From positions 1 to 5,443 of the forward strand of contig JAQZAY010000258.1 in the NCBI GenBank assembly GCA_029239415.1: 5,443 nt of DNA, written 5' to 3'. Made by a program: the position numbers and the translations under genes. Below the pieces are notes generated by a model that was not told the DNA's origin, did no database searches, and saw nothing but the letters and a program-made list of their open reading frames with translations. This DNA comes from Pseudomonas sp. (GTDB lineage: Bacteria; Pseudomonadota; Gammaproteobacteria; Pseudomonadales; Pseudomonadaceae). Shown piece after piece: positions 5,336-5,443 of the stretch; the first letter of the stretch is position 1; the number at the start of each line of letters is the position of its first letter.

Positions 5336-5443
5336 ACTCAAGGCTCATCGCTGTTGCTGGGTCTGTTGGGTGTCGAGCGGTCACGTACAGCTGCGCTGGC
5401 TGTAGCTCTGAAGATGACGGACTACACCGCTTTGTCTTGGACG
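5336..5443. other. Upstream non-coding region of ETF-QO, to the window edge
   Basis: I see no convincing gene here. TACAGC (5386-5391) and GCTGTA (5399-5404) form an inverted repeat with a seven-base spacer that could be an operator or small hairpin. I found no clear sigma-70 promoter, and no GAAAC/GTTTC pair of the kind bound by PsrA, a fatty-acid-responsive regulator known to act on beta-oxidation and ETF genes in Pseudomonas. The promoter may lie beyond the window. Confidence 0.35.

Noticed and set aside
5324..5341. TTG start for ETF-QO, adding six residues
   Set aside because: It would place the strong AGGAG inside the coding region; the GTG at 5323 has ideal spacing to it.

Overview
The window looks like chromosomal DNA from a fluorescent Pseudomonas, most likely the P. 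putida group. The evidence is high GC content with strongly GC-biased third codon positions, a PvdS-type iron-starvation sigma factor behind a Fur box, and ETF-ubiquinone oxidoreductase and PpnP proteins that read like Pseudomonas versions. The species assignment is inference from remembered family sequences; no search was run.

Layout from left to right. (1) The first codons of ppnP (nucleoside phosphorylase, minus strand) run off the left edge. (2) A compact DEDDh 3'-5' exonuclease gene (minus, 112-663) is followed by a hairpin with a T-run, a probable terminator separating it from ppnP. (3) A roughly 200-base spacer (664-868) has no convincing gene, only a doubtful 54-codon ORF and a short palindrome. 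(4) pvdS (minus, 869-1402) has a promoter with a consensus -35 hexamer embedded in a good Fur box (1479-1497). (5) A roughly 200-base AT-richer leader precedes a stand-alone receiver-domain protein (plus, 1703-2188) whose phospho-acceptor position is asparagine. (6) A 12-TM MFS transporter of the metabolite:H+ symporter type (plus, 2258-3562) follows, possibly in the same operon as the receiver. (7) A perfect 12-bp stem lies between the convergent 3' ends of the transporter and the next gene. (8) Electron transfer flavoprotein-ubiquinone oxidoreductase (minus, 3659-5323) starts at GTG with a strong ribosome binding site, and about 120 bases of upstream non-coding DNA reach the right edge.

Functionally this is mostly housekeeping and iron-response DNA. 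PvdS would direct pyoverdine and other iron-starvation genes elsewhere in the genome, because none are in this window. ETF-QO passes electrons from acyl-CoA and amine dehydrogenases via ETF to the quinone pool. I see no mobile element, CRISPR array, RNA gene or evident novel multi-gene system. The points most worth a second look are the degenerate receiver protein divergent from pvdS, the organisation of the Fur/pvdS promoter, and the small ORF at 675-839.
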